From positions 42,811,494 through 42,875,493 of the forward strand of contig OY776133.1 in NCBI GenBank assembly GCA_963675135.1: a stretch of DNA of 64,000 nucleotides. Direction: 5' to 3'. Position numbers and translations under genes: made by a program. The stretch is from Galeopsis tetrahit. Its lineage: Eukaryota; Streptophyta; Magnoliopsida; Lamiales; Lamiaceae. The notes under the pieces are model-generated. The model was not told the origin of the DNA. It did no database searches and saw nothing but the letters and a program-made list of their open reading frames with translations. This document shows positions 22,885 through 34,113 of this stretch, in pieces (the first letter of the stretch is position 1; each line of letters starts with the position of its first letter).

Positions 22885-25800
22885 TCAAACCTCATTCAAG
22901 TGAAGTGTTTCCACCATTCGAAGTTGCTCGTTCCCAAAGTAATGCTTCACTCTTTGTCCGTTCACCACAAAGGTCGTTCCATCCTTACCAATAAGTTCCA
23001 CATTTCCCATGGGCGTCACATTCTTAATCACAAAGGGCCCCGACCACTTTGACTTCAATTTGCCCGGAAATAACCTCAACCTTGAGTTGAACAATAGGAC
23101 TTGTTCTCCAACTTGAAACTCCCTCCTTTCAATCATCTTGTCATGAAACCTCTTAGCCCTTTCTTTGTGAATCTTGGAATTCTCAAAGGCTCCATTCCTA
23201 AACTCATCAAGCTCATTAAGCATCATCTTTCTTCTTTCTCCGGATGCCTTAAGATCAAGATTCAACTCGTTAATGGCCCAACGAGTTTTCAACTCCACTT
23301 CCACGGGTAGATGACAAGACTTTCCATACACAAGTTGATAAGGAGATGTGCCCAAAGGTGTCTTGTAGGCGGTTCGATATGCCCAAAGAGCATCATCCAA
23401 CTTGATAGCCCAATCCTTCCTTTTTAAACCAACGTTTTTCTCCAAGATTTGCTTTACCTCTCGATTAGCAAGCTCCGTTTGCCCATTAGCTTGAGGGTGA
23501 TAAGGTGTGGTCACCCTATGCTTCACTCCATACTTCGTTAAAAGTTGGTCAAGCCATCGGTTGCAAAAGTGTGAACCACCATCACTCACTAGTGCTCTTG
23601 GAGTACCAAAACGAGTAAAAATATTCTTCCTCAAGAAGTTGAGGACCACCTTGGAATCATTTGTAGTGGTTGGAATGGCCTCAATCCACCTCGAGACATA
23701 ATCAATGGCCAAAAGGATGTATGAAAATCCATGAGAATTGGGGAATGGCCCCATAAAGTCTATCCCCCACACATCAAAGAGCTCCACCTCAATCACATTC
23801 TTCATAGGCATCTCATGCCTCTTTGAAATGTTCCCCATCCTTTGACACTTGTCACACTTTTTTACAAAAGCTACACAATCCCTAAAAATAGATGGCCAAT
23901 AGAAACCACTTTGAAGAACCTTGTGAGCCGTCCTATTTGCTCCAAAATGACCTCCATAAGGAGATGAATGGCACTCTTCAATCACTTTCTCCCACTCATC
24001 TTCTCCTAAGCATCTTCTCATGATCATATCCGAACACCATCTATAAAGAAACGGATCCTCCCAAACATAGAACTTAACATCATGATAGAATTTATTCTTT
24101 TGATGGAATGAGAGGTTTGGTGGTGGTGTTCCGGTGGCTAAGTAGTTCACAAAATCGGCGAACCATGGACATGTTTCTTTGATGGTAAGGAGTTGCTCAT
24201 CGGGAAACCACTCTTTAATAGGAACTTGGATGTCCTTTTCTTCTACATTCTCAAGCCTTGAGAGGTGATCCGCTACCACGTTTTCACATCCCTTTCTATC
24301 CCTTATCTCCACGTCAAATTCTTGCAAGAGGAGTACCCATCTTATCAACCTCGGTTTGGCCTCTTTCTTCTCAACCAAGTACTTTAAAGCCGTGTGATCC
24401 GTATACACAATAGTTTTTGCTCCAACCAAATAGGCTCTAAACTTGTCAATGCTATAAATCACGGCTAGCATCTCCTTCTCCGTTGTGGTGTAGTTCCTTT
24501 GAGCCGGATTCAATGTTTTGCTCGCATAATAAATCACCCGAAAGAGCTTGTCTCTCTTTTGGCCCAAAGCTACTCCAATAGCATAATCACTAGCATCACA
24601 CATAATCTCAAATGGTTGGCTCCAATCGGGTATCACCAACACGGGAGCTTTTATCAAGGCCTCTTTTAAAATTTCAAACGACTTCACACATTCTTCACTA
24701 AAAATGAAGGTGGCTCCCTTCTCCAATAATGCACACATGGGCTTGGCTATCTTTGAGAAGTCCTTGATGAATCTTCTATAAAAACTGGCATGTCCAAGAA
24801 AGCTCCTAACCGCCTTCTCATTAGTTGGTGGGGTAGCCTCTCAATAGCCACTATCTTTGCTCTATCCACCTCAAGCCCATTAGCCGAAATCTTGTGCCCA
24901 AGTACAATCCCTTCCTTCACCATAAAGTGGCATTTCTCCCAATTAAGCACCAAATTGGTATCTATGCATCTTTGTAAAACACAAGAGAGGTTACGTAGAC
25001 ATGTATCAAAGCAATAACCAAATACCGAAAAATCATCCATAAACACCTCCATTATATTTTCAATCATGCATGAAAAATAGCCATCATGCATCGTTGGAAG
25101 GTGGCGGGAGCATTGCATAATCCAAATGGCATTCTCCTAAAAGCAAAAGTACCATAAGGGCAAGTAAAAGTTGATTTCTCTTGGTCTTTAGGATCAATCA
25201 AAATTTGATTGTATCCCGAGTAACCATCAAGAAAGCAATAATACTCGTATCCCGCCATCCTATCCAACATTTGATCAATAAAAGGCAAAGGGAAGTGATC
25301 TTTCCTAGTGGCACTATTCAACATACGATAATCAATGCACACTCTCCACCCCACAATGGGCCTAGAAGGAAAGGCTTCGGTTTTAACAATGGTCATACCC
25401 CCCTTCTTAGGGACCACTTGTGTTGGGCTCACCCACTCACTATCACTTATGGGAAAAATTATGTCATTATCTAGCCACTTCAACACTTCTTTTCTTACTA
25501 CATCTTGCATAATGGGGTTCAATCTTCTTTGACCTTGGGCTTTAGGCTTAATAGACTCATCTAGTCTAATTTTATGCATGCAAATATGAGCCGGTATACC
25601 CTTCAAATCCGAAATATCCCACCCAATAGCCGATTTATAAGTTCTAAGCACCCTAAGCAATTTTTCTAGCTCAAGCTCATGCAAATGTGAATAAACAATA
25701 ACCGGAAAGAGTTCACCTTGTTCAAGATAAGCATATCTCAAGTGCTCCGGAAGTGGTTTCAAATCGAGCTTTCTCCCCTTCTCTTGAGCTTTTGGTTTCT

Positions 25801-28537
25801 CCTTAGCTTCCTCCTTTGGTGCTTCCAATGCATAACATGAGGGCCAAGTGTCAAGATTTTTGTGAGGAAATCTTTGACACTCTTCAAGTAAAACCCCCCC
25901 AAACTTGGCTTCTTGTCGTATCTCCATGAATTTCTCCTCCTTTTTAATTGGAAGTTCCTTCAAAACATCAAGAGAAGACATATATTCAAACAATTCTATA
26001 TCATTAAGCTCATCAAAATTGAAATCAAAGGGAATAGAAGAGAGTGAGTTAAGAGATTCTCTTATGCAAAAATCAAGTGGATCTTTTGAGTTGCTCTTTT
26101 CCGCATGCATATTCACACAAGCTTGCACGTGGTTAATCATGTTGCACTCATAGACCTCATCCTCATCATCTCTAAACTTGATGGCTTTGTAGATGTTGAA
26201 CAACACTTTCTCGTTGTTCACTTGAAGTTCCAATTCCCCTTTCCTCACGTTAATAATGGCTCCACCGGTCGCCAAAAATGGCCTTCCCAAGATGAGTGGA
26301 ATATATTTGTCCTCTTCCATATCCAATACCACAAAATCCACCGGGAAAATGAACTTATCGATTTTCACCAACACATCTTCTACTATACCCAAGGGGTAAG
26401 TCATGGATCTATCCGCCAATTGAAGGCTCATGGTGGTTGGTGTGAGCTTCCCCAAACCAAGTGACTTGAATATGGACAAAGGCATGAGATTAATGCTAGC
26501 TCCCAAATCACACAAAGCTTTAAATGTACCTCCATCTCCAATAACACATGGCAAAGTGAAGGATCCGGGATCTCTAAGCTTTTGAGGTAGCTTTGCTTGA
26601 ATGATCGAGCTACATTCCTCGGTTAAATGAACCGTCTCATACTCCACCATCTTCCTCTTGTTGGACATGATTTCTTTCAAGAACTTAGAGTAGTGGGGCA
26701 TTTGTTCTAGAGCTTCGGCGAAGGGGATGTTGATGTGGATCTTCTTGAACATCTCCACAAACTTAGCAAATTTGTTGTCCAAGCCCTTCTTCTTCAACCT
26801 TTGAGGATATGGGAGAGGTATCACATTCTTGCCTTTGTCTTGAGGAGGGATTGCCTCCTCACCCTTCTTCTCCTCTACTTTCTCTTCTTCCCTCACTATC
26901 TCCTCTTGCCTTTCTTTCTCTTGTCCATCTTCTTCGTCTACATCCTCGGGTGCTATTACCATTTCCTCTTCTTGTGGCATCTTTGGCCCATCGTAGCTCG
27001 TCCCACTTCTTAGCTTAATAACTTTGCAATGCTCCTTGGGGTTGAGCTCCGTGTTTGAAGGAAATTGCCCCGGAGTGTGTTGACTACCGATGACATTAGA
27101 AAGTTGACTCACTTGCTTTTCTATGGCTCTCATGTTGTTTGCCATATTCTTGATCATTTCTCCTTGTTCCTCAAATCTTTGCCGAGTTATGTTTGCATTC
27201 TCTCTAGTCTCTCTCATGAATTTTGTGGTTTCCCCCATAAAAGTACCAAACATATCCTCCATTGATGGCTTTGATGGAGACTCCACAATAGCTCCATCTC
27301 TCACATTGAAATTTGGAGGTGGAATGATGGCATTTCTTGTGTTGGCATAGGAGAAGTTCTCATGTTGCCTCAATCCGGGATGGTAATGATTCGGGTTAGG
27401 AGTGTTTTGCCTCTCGTTCCAACCTCTTTCTCGAAATTGACGGTCCCTTTGATTGTTCATATAATGGGCCTCTTCATATTGATCTTCACTAGGTCCCATT
27501 AATGACTTGGCCGCCATCATCGATGTCAACTTGTCCATCTTGTTGGACAAAGTAGCAAAATCATCCGACTCCTTAGTGGAAGCAACTTTCCGGGCTTGCC
27601 TTCTCTCGGATGGCCATTGATGTCCGTTCTTTGCCATCTCTTCTAGAAGCACATAACCTTCATCCGTCGTCTTTCCCAATAAAGAACCTCCACCGGCCGA
27701 GGCATCCACCATCCCTCTTGTTCTATGGTCCATCCCGTTGTAGAAATAGCAAATCAATTGGTCTCTTGAGAACCCATGTTGAGGACAACTCCGTATAAGA
27801 TCCTTGAAACGCTCCCAAGCCTCGGCTAAAGACTCATCATCGTCTTGCATGAAGGAAGAAATTTCTCCTCTTATCTTGATTGTCTTGCTTGGAGGAAAGT
27901 ACTTCATGAGAAAAGCATCTACAAGATCGGCCCAATTTTCGATTGTCCTTAGATCAAGAGACATGTACCATTGCTTAGCACGATCACGGAGTGAGAATGG
28001 GAACAATTGGAGACGAATATAATCTTGAGGAACTCGGTTTATCTTCACCGTCCCACTTATCTCTAAGAATTGAGATAAATGGAGGTTGGGATCCTCCTTC
28101 GACAACCCTCCGAATTGGTTGTTTTGGACCATCATGATTAAGGCCGACTTGAGCTCAAAGTTATGAGCGTCAATGGGCTCCCTACCCGCTCCTCCATAGG
28201 GTCTTGGGATAGGGCGGAAGTGGTCTCTCAAAACTCTTTGATTTCCATTGTCCTCCCGTTGCTCTCCATCTCCTTCAACATTGACATTCCCTTCCATCCT
28301 CCGGTTGAGGTTATCTCTTATGCCTCCTTGTGGTCGATTACCACCATTACCATTAGGCTCTACTATGCCTCCAACATCCTCTTGGTTCCTTTCCTCTTCC
28401 ACAATAGGATGCTCCCTTCGATTCATGGCTTCTAATTCAATCCTTCTTCTTTCGGCATTTTGTCTTCGACAACGAACTTCGATTTCCGGGTCTAGAGGTA
28501 GCAACTCTTGTTGATTTCTCCTAGCTCGGGTGATCAT
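22885..28537 (-). pseudogene. Athila-like gag-pol polyprotein, two frameshifts
   Basis: A Ty3/gypsy polyprotein in one order: gag (from MITRARRNQQ; Retrotrans_gag-like core FLMKYFPPSKTIKIRGEI ... AWERFKDLIRSCPQHG, residues about 130-300), aspartic protease (DLGASINLMP, Asp near residue 676), RT (FPLPFIDQMLDRMAG, FLDGYSGYNQI, FMDD at 25043-25032), RNase H (IMCDASDYAIG, YTDHTALKYL), zinc-binding and core integrase (GIDFMGPF, SDGGSHF, ANREVK giving D, D, E) and a C-terminal region. The frame breaks near 25070, just before FMDD, and again near 24835, where one C of a C run appears missing; ORFs end at 25064 and 24747 and restart. DLGAS, FMDD and the tRNA-Asp PBS fit Athila. Not functional as written unless the breaks are sequencing errors. 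Confidence 0.92.
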
Positions 28538-28693
28538 ATGCCATATCTAGACAAACGTTCAAAAGAAAGTAAGAATCACAAGTGAAATCAAAATAAACCA
28601 AACAAATATTTTTGAGATTTTGCAAATAAAGAAAGCAAGTAAAGTGTCTAAACTAAAACTCTCCTAACCTACACTCTAGAGCTCATAAAAACC
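28538..28693 (-). other. Leader between PBS and gag, Athila-like element
   Basis: About 155 bp of AT-rich untranslated leader. No further signal seen. Confidence 0.6.
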
Positions 28694-28711
28694 TCTCCGG
28701 CAGCGGCGCCA
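28694..28711 (-). promoter_or_regulatory. Primer-binding site, Asp tRNA type
   Basis: On the - strand TGGCGCCGCTGCCGGAGA starts six bases after the 5' LTR. It matches the complement of the 3' end of plant Asp tRNA with two mismatches, typical of Athila-type elements. Confidence 0.85.
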
Positions 28712-29709
28712 TAAACTTGATTCACGCGTTATGCAACACTAAAATAAACAACCGCAAGTATACGGCGTCTATTGTAGCGCGATAAGCACGAGGTCGATCC
28801 CACAGGGAGGTTAAAGCGTAAAAGGGTAGTTTGCTAGTTGAATTCTAAGTAGACGTGATCGAAATGTTGGATGAAATGTTTGACTCTAAAGTTACCTACC
28901 AAGTGTCACGAATAAGCAACAAAGAGCAAAGATAAAATCGATCAAATGGCATACAAATCGCAAAACGAAAGTAAAATGGATGTAAACTCAATTAAGAGAA
29001 GGTAGGTCCTAAAGCACATGCAATACTAGTGAATCCATCTATGATTAACTATCTACTCAAGTGGTGTTCATGCTTTGTCTATAAGATTGATCACGTAATA
29101 ATGAATTAAAAGTTCTTTCGATCCATGTAATTCAAAGGAGATATCACACAACCTAGTATCTCTACCTAAATTGCACAATAAAACCCAATCAAGCTCCTAA
29201 GATCATCACACATCTTCCTAATCATTGATCATCTTTCAATCTCACAATAAAATTAGGTCAAATGCTTGTAATCAATCAACCAAACTAGATTTCTCAACCT
29301 AATTCAATTAACTATGATCAACACATCATCATTGTACACATAATGACATGCCTTGCAATATAAACTAAGCATCCAAATAGAATTAAGCCACACAAACACC
29401 AAATAAGCAAAACATTAATTCATAGATATCATCAAAAGTATTTACAAGGCTTTAGAACCAAAAGTGTTTAGCCAACTATAACCATAATGAAATTACAAAA
29501 TAAACTAAGATCAAAGCAATAAAAAGTGAAAATAAAAGAAAGCTTAGACTATGGTGTGGTGAGGAATTGAATTCCCAAGCTAATGGTGGCCTCCTTGCAT
29601 GAATTGGTGGAGAATTGAAGGATGGATGATGGAAAACCTCCAAGTATGTGTGATTGTGTGTTTTGATGCTTGAAGAAGAGGTAAGATGGTGTGAAATTTA
29701 AGAAGTGTG

Positions 29710-29718
29710 GTATTTATA
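29710..29718 (-). promoter_or_regulatory. TATA box of the Athila-like 5' LTR
   Basis: TATAAATAC on the - strand, preceded (upstream) by the GC-rich repeats. The same box is at 20457-20449 in the 3' LTR. It is the probable core promoter of the element. Confidence 0.6.
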
Positions 29719-29877
29719 GTGTTGGGGTAGGGTTTGGGTGTGATATTTGCAAGTTGGTCCCTCGAAAATGGAGAAATTTCGCGTTTGGCACCGAAAATGA
29801 GGTGGCCCGGCCGGGTGGGGAAGTGGCCCGGCCGGGTGGAGTGTTCGGCCAAGTAATATGAAAACAGGGGACGGATG

Positions 29878-30166
29878 GCCCGGCCGGGCGAGTGGTGCCG
29901 CCCGGCCGTGCGAAAACTTCGTAAATGAGAGTGTGCATTGGCTTGGTCGACCGCCCGGCCGGGCGAGTTGTGCCGCTCGGCCGGGCCTTATCTTCGTAAA
30001 TGCCCAGGTTTTGACACTCGATCGCCCGGCCGGGCGAGTGGTGCCGTTCGGCCGGGCCATAACTTCGTATTTTGGCCTAATAATTGAAGTGCTCGGCCGC
30101 CCGGCCGGGCGAGTGATGCCGCTCGGCCGGGCCAAACTTTCGTCTTTGGCCCATCTCTCGTTTTCG
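29878..30166. repeat. GC-rich tandem repeat in the 5' LTR, four units
   Basis: Same array as at 20617-20905. In this LTR the units lie about 160-450 bp upstream of the TATA box on the coding strand, a plausible enhancer or methylation target. Confidence 0.85.
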
Positions 30167-30460
30167 TCCTCCAACTTCGTCCCTCCGTTTCTTGAGCTTC
30201 CGACCTCCTATCGACTCGATTCTTTTGCCTATTCCACTCTATTTTTCGAGCCGGATCCAATGGTGCACTCCTCTTTTCGGTCCGATCACTCGTGGTATGT
30301 GTTTTGCTCCAAATTCCATCGTTTTACCTATAAAATCAACAAAACACAACCTTTCCCTCATTTTGGCTTAAACAATCATATCCAATGCAAAAATCAATGA
30401 AATCCACATCAAAGTATGCTTCATATGTGCTTATAAAATGTGTAAATTCCACCCGAATCA

Positions 30461-30543
30461 GCAGATATCTTGACTAAGCCCCTAGCTGAAGAAAGATTCA
30501 AGACCCTATGCTACAGCCTAGGACTTCTTAATCCAAGTATATG
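30461..30543 (+). pseudogene. End of family A pol, segment P
   Basis: Continuation of the RNase H reading frame after the Athila-like element; it codes ADILTKPLAEERFKTLCYS and ends with TGA. It begins with the second GCAGA copy (30461-30465). Confidence 0.9.
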
Positions 30544-30637
30544 AAGATCAAAAGATCAGCTGAGAAGACCTCAGCTGATACAACTGCAGCAGACTAGGAA
30601 ATAATCAGATGAGGTGAATAGACACCCTCATCTTCAG

Positions 30638-31215
30638 GTAAGTACTTTCCGAATGAAGACAAATAAAGCTGAGGGAAAACATAGAGTTATTCAATCAAGG
30701 GGGAATCCACGATACCTTAAGAATCCTTGATAAAATACTCTATCATTTGCACTTTATAATATATATATATCTATCTCCAGAAAAGTTGAACAAAGGTAGT
30801 TGAAGAATGTACTCAAAGCCATGTATATATATGCATAATAATAAACTATTCTTCATAAAATACTTTATTACTATACATACATACAATATACTATTGAGTT
30901 ATACTTGTTTAGAATAATACACCAGCCTCACCGACTCAACAGTATGCAAATTGAGTACGGACTTCAAATAAATCATGTTCAAATTTATAATTTCTGCATT
31001 CCACAAGATAAAGTCTGAATCTTTTTAAATATGAACCCTTGGATCAAGAATCTCATTGTTGATCTTAAGAAGTAACCTTTTCAGAAATTCAGACCTATCA
31101 ACTCACTATTTTTGTCATCTTTCACTCCACCACCTCATCTCTACCTCTATAAAAGGAGGCATTCATGAGAATCGCTGAAACAACACAAAATCACTAACTC
31201 TTAGTTTTGTTTCAG
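30638..31215 (+). other. Intron-like GT-AG segment after pol (segment P)
   Basis: TCTTCAG|GTAAGTA at 30637/30638 fits a plant 5' splice site, and TTTTGTTTCAG|GT at 31215/31216 fits a 3' splice site. The 578-nt span is AT-rich, as plant introns are. Three family A copies keep both sites and nearly the same length (578, 570, 572). A TATA-like box lies inside at 31148-31156. Confidence 0.5.
31148..31156 (+). promoter_or_regulatory. TATA-like box upstream of ORFx
   Basis: TATAAAAGG in a CCTC...AGG context, 62 nt before the ORFx ATG. The other copies have it at 14471-14463 and 33611-33603. It could serve an internal promoter. Confidence 0.4.
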
Positions 31216-31217
31216 GT

Positions 31218-31673
31218 ATGGAGAAAATCGAAAGAAAAGATGGCATGGACATAATCCCTCAACTAAAGTCTTGGGTGAAGGAGATGAAGATCTGTTCAGC
31301 AGATGGAGATGATGCAGACAAGCATACTTGGCTCGCTCAACATATGTATGCCCTGAAAAGAAAAGAAAAGATAGGAGAGAAGTTCTTGTTGAAAAGAAAA
31401 GAAAGGAGAGATGCAAAGGACAGAGTAGAAAACAAGCAGAGCTTCTTCTCCAGGGGGAAGTTCTACATGGAGAGCTTGTTGCCAAATAATACTTTGTCAA
31501 AAAAAATCAAGAAGACCAGTCTCTTACCTTTCTCTTCACACTCCATTGAAGCACCTTCCAATCTTCTCCCTCCTACAAGAGAGGAAGATGAGGCGAAGAA
31601 ATTCAACAAGAACACATCAGATGCTACAACTCATCTGATGATGAGGGACCATCTGATGGTGAGGGCAACCTGA
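31218..31673 (+). CDS. ORFx, small protein of unknown function (151 aa)
   Basis: The longest of three copies. It starts MEKIERKDGMDIIPQ two bases after the acceptor-like TTTCAG, has a conserved first half (WVKEMKIC, DADKHTW), a Lys/Arg/Glu-rich middle, then KQSFFSRGKFYMESLL. I recognise no domain, signal or membrane segment. The other copies are broken by stops around a short tandem duplication that here reads RKEKIGEKFLLKRKERRD. The sequence may be a regulatory leader or captured host exon rather than a true gene. Confidence 0.4.
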   Translation: MEKIERKDGMDIIPQLKSWVKEMKICSADGDDADKHTWLAQHMYALKRKEKIGEKFLLKRKERRDAKDRVENKQSFFSRGKFYMESLLPNNTLSKKIKKTSLLPFSSHSIEAPSNLLPPTREEDEAKKFNKNTSDATTHLMMRDHLMVRAT

Positions 31674-31870
31674 GCCAGTGGAATACCATCTAGGCTGACC
31701 AGCTACATATTGTTAAGTTGGTTCCACATGGGTAAGGGGGAATTGTTGAGAGATGCTATAACCCATCTGATGGTGAGGGCAACCTAAGCCAGTGGAATAC
31801 CATCTAGGCTGACCAGCTACATATTGTTAAGATGGTTCCACATGGTTAAGGGGGAACTGCTGAAAGATCC
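31661..31870 (+). repeat. 114-bp tandem repeat with PPT-like tract, two copies
   Basis: GAGGGCAACCT occurs at 31661 and 31775, giving a 114-bp period. Each unit ends in a purine tract (TAAGGGGGAATTG or TAAGGGGGAACTG) like the element's PPT. The M2 copy has a different 85-bp repeat in the same spacer. Confidence 0.75.
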
Positions 31871-32068
31871 ATCAAATCAGGTTGGATAAACTTACACTGA
31901 AGATTTACTCAGCAACTCAAAATTCCTACTCAGCTGATCAGAAGATCAACTCAGCTGACCAGAAGACTCAACAATCGACACATGGCACGTTTAGCCGGCA
32001 AAATTAAAGGAATGGGCTGAAGACGAAGAAGGGAATTCTTGAGAGTTACTCCTCATAAAATCAATTTT

Positions 32069-32114
32069 GACCATTGGATCAATACACAATTCGAGATTTG
32101 CTGGAGTATATAAA
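32069..32114 (+). promoter_or_regulatory. Promoter-like block upstream of ORF3 (segment P)
   Basis: GACCATTGGATCAA (32069-32082) is followed by TATATAAA (32107-32114) and a CT-rich leader of about 110 nt to the ORF3 ATG at 32228. The M2 copy keeps both motifs, and family C keeps the first (53699-53712). Activity is not shown. Confidence 0.45.
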
Positions 32115-32227
32115 CAACCCTAAGCCATTCCTCAAACCCTTTCGCTCTCAAAACTCAAAACGCACTCAATCGCTCTCGTTCTGAAAATCTCTACCAAGTT
32201 CTTTAAATCTATCTACTAACACTCAGA

Positions 32228-33085
32228 ATGGGGATCATTGAAATCTATGATGAGAAGACCAAAATCACTGGCACTCTCGATGCCGCAAAGTGGTCGAAGG
32301 AAGGGAAGATATTCACTAAGAATGCTCTGTTTTTCAAGGGCAAACATACTGCTGAGAACAAGGAAATTCTCCTTCGATGTCTCAACCTAAATCTCCGTGA
32401 ATTTCTGGAAGCAGCACCAGCTAATGTGTACGAGCAAGATGTGCTGGCTTTCTATTCGAATGCTGTGTCCAAAGGTTCGTATGTTGAAAGTGTTATGGGT
32501 GGACACAAGGTCAGAATCACTCGAGAAATTCTCAAGGACTTATTTGATCTACCAAGGGGGAAGGTAAACATTTCTACCTACATCATGGGAAGAGAAAAAG
32601 AGTATATTGAAATATTTACTGGTGGAAGAATCAAGGCTATTGATGCCTCTGGAGTTAAGAAGTCCCAACTTGATCTCAAGTTCCAAACTTTGATGGACAT
32701 AGCAGGCAAGATGCTGGTAGGTAATACATTCAGTCATGATGCAGTTACCACTCTAAAAGTTAGAGTTATGGCTGCAATTTGGGATCAAATCGATGGAGAT
32801 TGGCAAGGGCTCTTCTTGGACAGAATTGCTCTTGAGGCTAAGAAGGTTTCTCTGGATTTGCAATCTAAGGAGTGGAAGGTGACATCCACAGTCAGCTTTG
32901 TCAACAAGCTGAGTATCATCCTCCCAAAGAAATATAAGATGGGACCGACAAAGAAGTTTCACTCATACAAGTATTACTTAAAGAAGGAAGCTCTTACTGA
33001 GGCAGCAACGTTGAAAGAGGAGAAGATAAAATTGGCTGAAGCATCCTCTAAAGATGCAGTTGAAGAGGCAGAAGAGTCTGTGTGA
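32228..33085 (+). pseudogene. Family A ORF3, N-terminal part, cut by inversion J2
   Basis: 285 codons from MGIIEIYDEK. It holds the full N-terminal domain shared with the other ORF3 copies (FLEAAPANVYEQDVLAFYSNAV, GHKVRITREILKDLF, IMGREKEY, LKVRVMAAIWDQIDGDWQGLF, WKVTSTVSFVNKLSIILP). Unlike M2 it keeps the stretch between NALF and NLNLREF. The reading stops at 33083-33085 only because the sequence switches to an inverted copy after 33082; the linker, coiled coil and C-terminal part are absent. Confidence 0.8.
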
Positions 33086-33159
33086 TATCCCACTGGTACA
33101 GGTTGCCCTCACCATCTGATGTTGCTCATCATCAGATGGGTTGTAGCATCTAATGTGTT

Positions 33160-33539
33160 CTAATTGAATTTCTTCGCCTCTCTTGAAAGAGGGAGAAGAT
33201 TGGAAGGTGCTTCAATGGAGTGTGAAGAGAAAGGCAGGAACTTGGTCTTCCTGATATGTTTTGACATAGTGGCCTTTGATGACAAGCTCTCCATGTAGAA
33301 CTTCCCCCTGGAGAAGAAGCTCTGCTTGCTTGCTACTTTGTCCTCTTCATCTCTCCTTCCTTTATTTTTCAACTATAACGTCTCTCCTTCCTTCATTTTT
33401 CAGGAACATATTTATGTTGGGTAAACCAAGTATGCTGATATGCATCATCTCCATCTTCTGGACAAATCTTCATCTCCTTCACCCAAGTCTTTGGTTGAGG
33501 GATGATGTCCATGCCATCTCTTCTTTCGATTTTCTCCAT
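33160..33539 (-). pseudogene. ORFx remnant of segment M1
   Basis: Starts at the ATG at 33539 (MEKIERRDGMDII...), three bases after the acceptor-like TTTCAG. It is stopped inside the short duplication (GAAAAATGAAGGAAGGAGAG). The downstream part is open as KQSFFSRGKFYMESL. Same unknown product as at 31218. Confidence 0.5.
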
Positions 33540-33541
33540 AC

Positions 33542-34113
33542 CTGAAACAAGTTAAGAATAATAGTTAGTGATTTTTGTTCTTAGATGTTCCCATAACTTC
33601 CTCCTTTTATAGGGGTAGAAATGAGGTAGTGGAGTGAAAGATGACAAAACTATAGAGTTGATAGGTCCGAATTTCTGAAAAGTTACTTCTTAAGATCAAC
33701 AATGAGATTCTTGATCTAAGGGTTCACATTTAAAGAGATTCAGTCTTTATCTTATGGAATGTAGAAATTATAAATTTTGAGCAAGAGTTATTTGGAATCC
33801 GTACAGTGCATGCATACTGTTGAGTCGGTGAGGATGGTGTATTAATCCAACCAAATATAACTCAAAAGTATATTGTATGTATGTATAGTGATAAAGTATT
33901 TTATGAAGAATAGTTTATTATTATACATAGATATACATTGCTTTGAGTACAGATATCAAGTAACTTTGTTCAAGTCTTTTGAATATATATATTATGCAAT
34001 GCCGATTGTAGAGTATTTCATCAAAGATTCTTAAGGTATCATTGATTCCCCCTTGATTAAATGACTCTATGTTTTCCCTCAGCTTTATTTGTCTTCATTG
34101 GGAAAGTACTTAC
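33542..34113 (-). other. Intron-like GT-AG segment after pol (M1)
   Basis: On the - strand a GTAAGTAC donor-like site starts at 34113 and an acceptor-like CTTGTTTCAG ends at 33542: 572 nt, AT-rich, with TATAAAAGG at 33611-33603. Third copy of the arrangement. Confidence 0.5.

Larger units (their letters stand above)
19457..30460 (-). mobile_element. Family D: complete Athila-like Ty3/gypsy element
   Basis: An 11,004-bp element inserted in the RNase H region of copia segment P, coding on the - strand. Order on the - strand: 5' LTR (30460-28718), PBS, gag-protease-RT (28537-25064), rest of RT, RNase H and integrase (to 22885), a 1.67-kb noncoding 3' region, PPT, 3' LTR (21199-19457). LTRs are 1743 bp each with roughly 20 substitutions between them by eye, pointing to an insertion well under a million years old at commonly used plant rates (inference). 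No ORF is seen in the place where some Athila elements carry an envelope-like gene. Confidence 0.95.
28718..30460 (-). repeat. Athila-like 5' LTR
   Basis: 1743 bp, same length as the 3' LTR with about 20 base changes. It has the TATA-like box at 29718-29710 and GC-rich units starting at 29878, 29953, 30024 and 30099. The PBS directly beside it defines it as the 5' LTR. Confidence 0.95.
17295..33082 (+). mobile_element. Family A copia segment P, + strand (pol-ORFx-ORF3), hosting the Athila-like element
   Basis: Without the Athila-like insertion (19457-30460 plus one GCAGA) this is a continuous + strand stretch: integrase end, RT, RNase H, intron-like segment, ORFx, 114-bp repeat, promoter-like region, and the first 285 codons of ORF3. 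It lacks LTRs. It starts at junction J1 and ends at inverted junction J2 (33082/33083). It is collinear with the truncated + strand element ending at 7676 and could be its other half. Confidence 0.75.
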
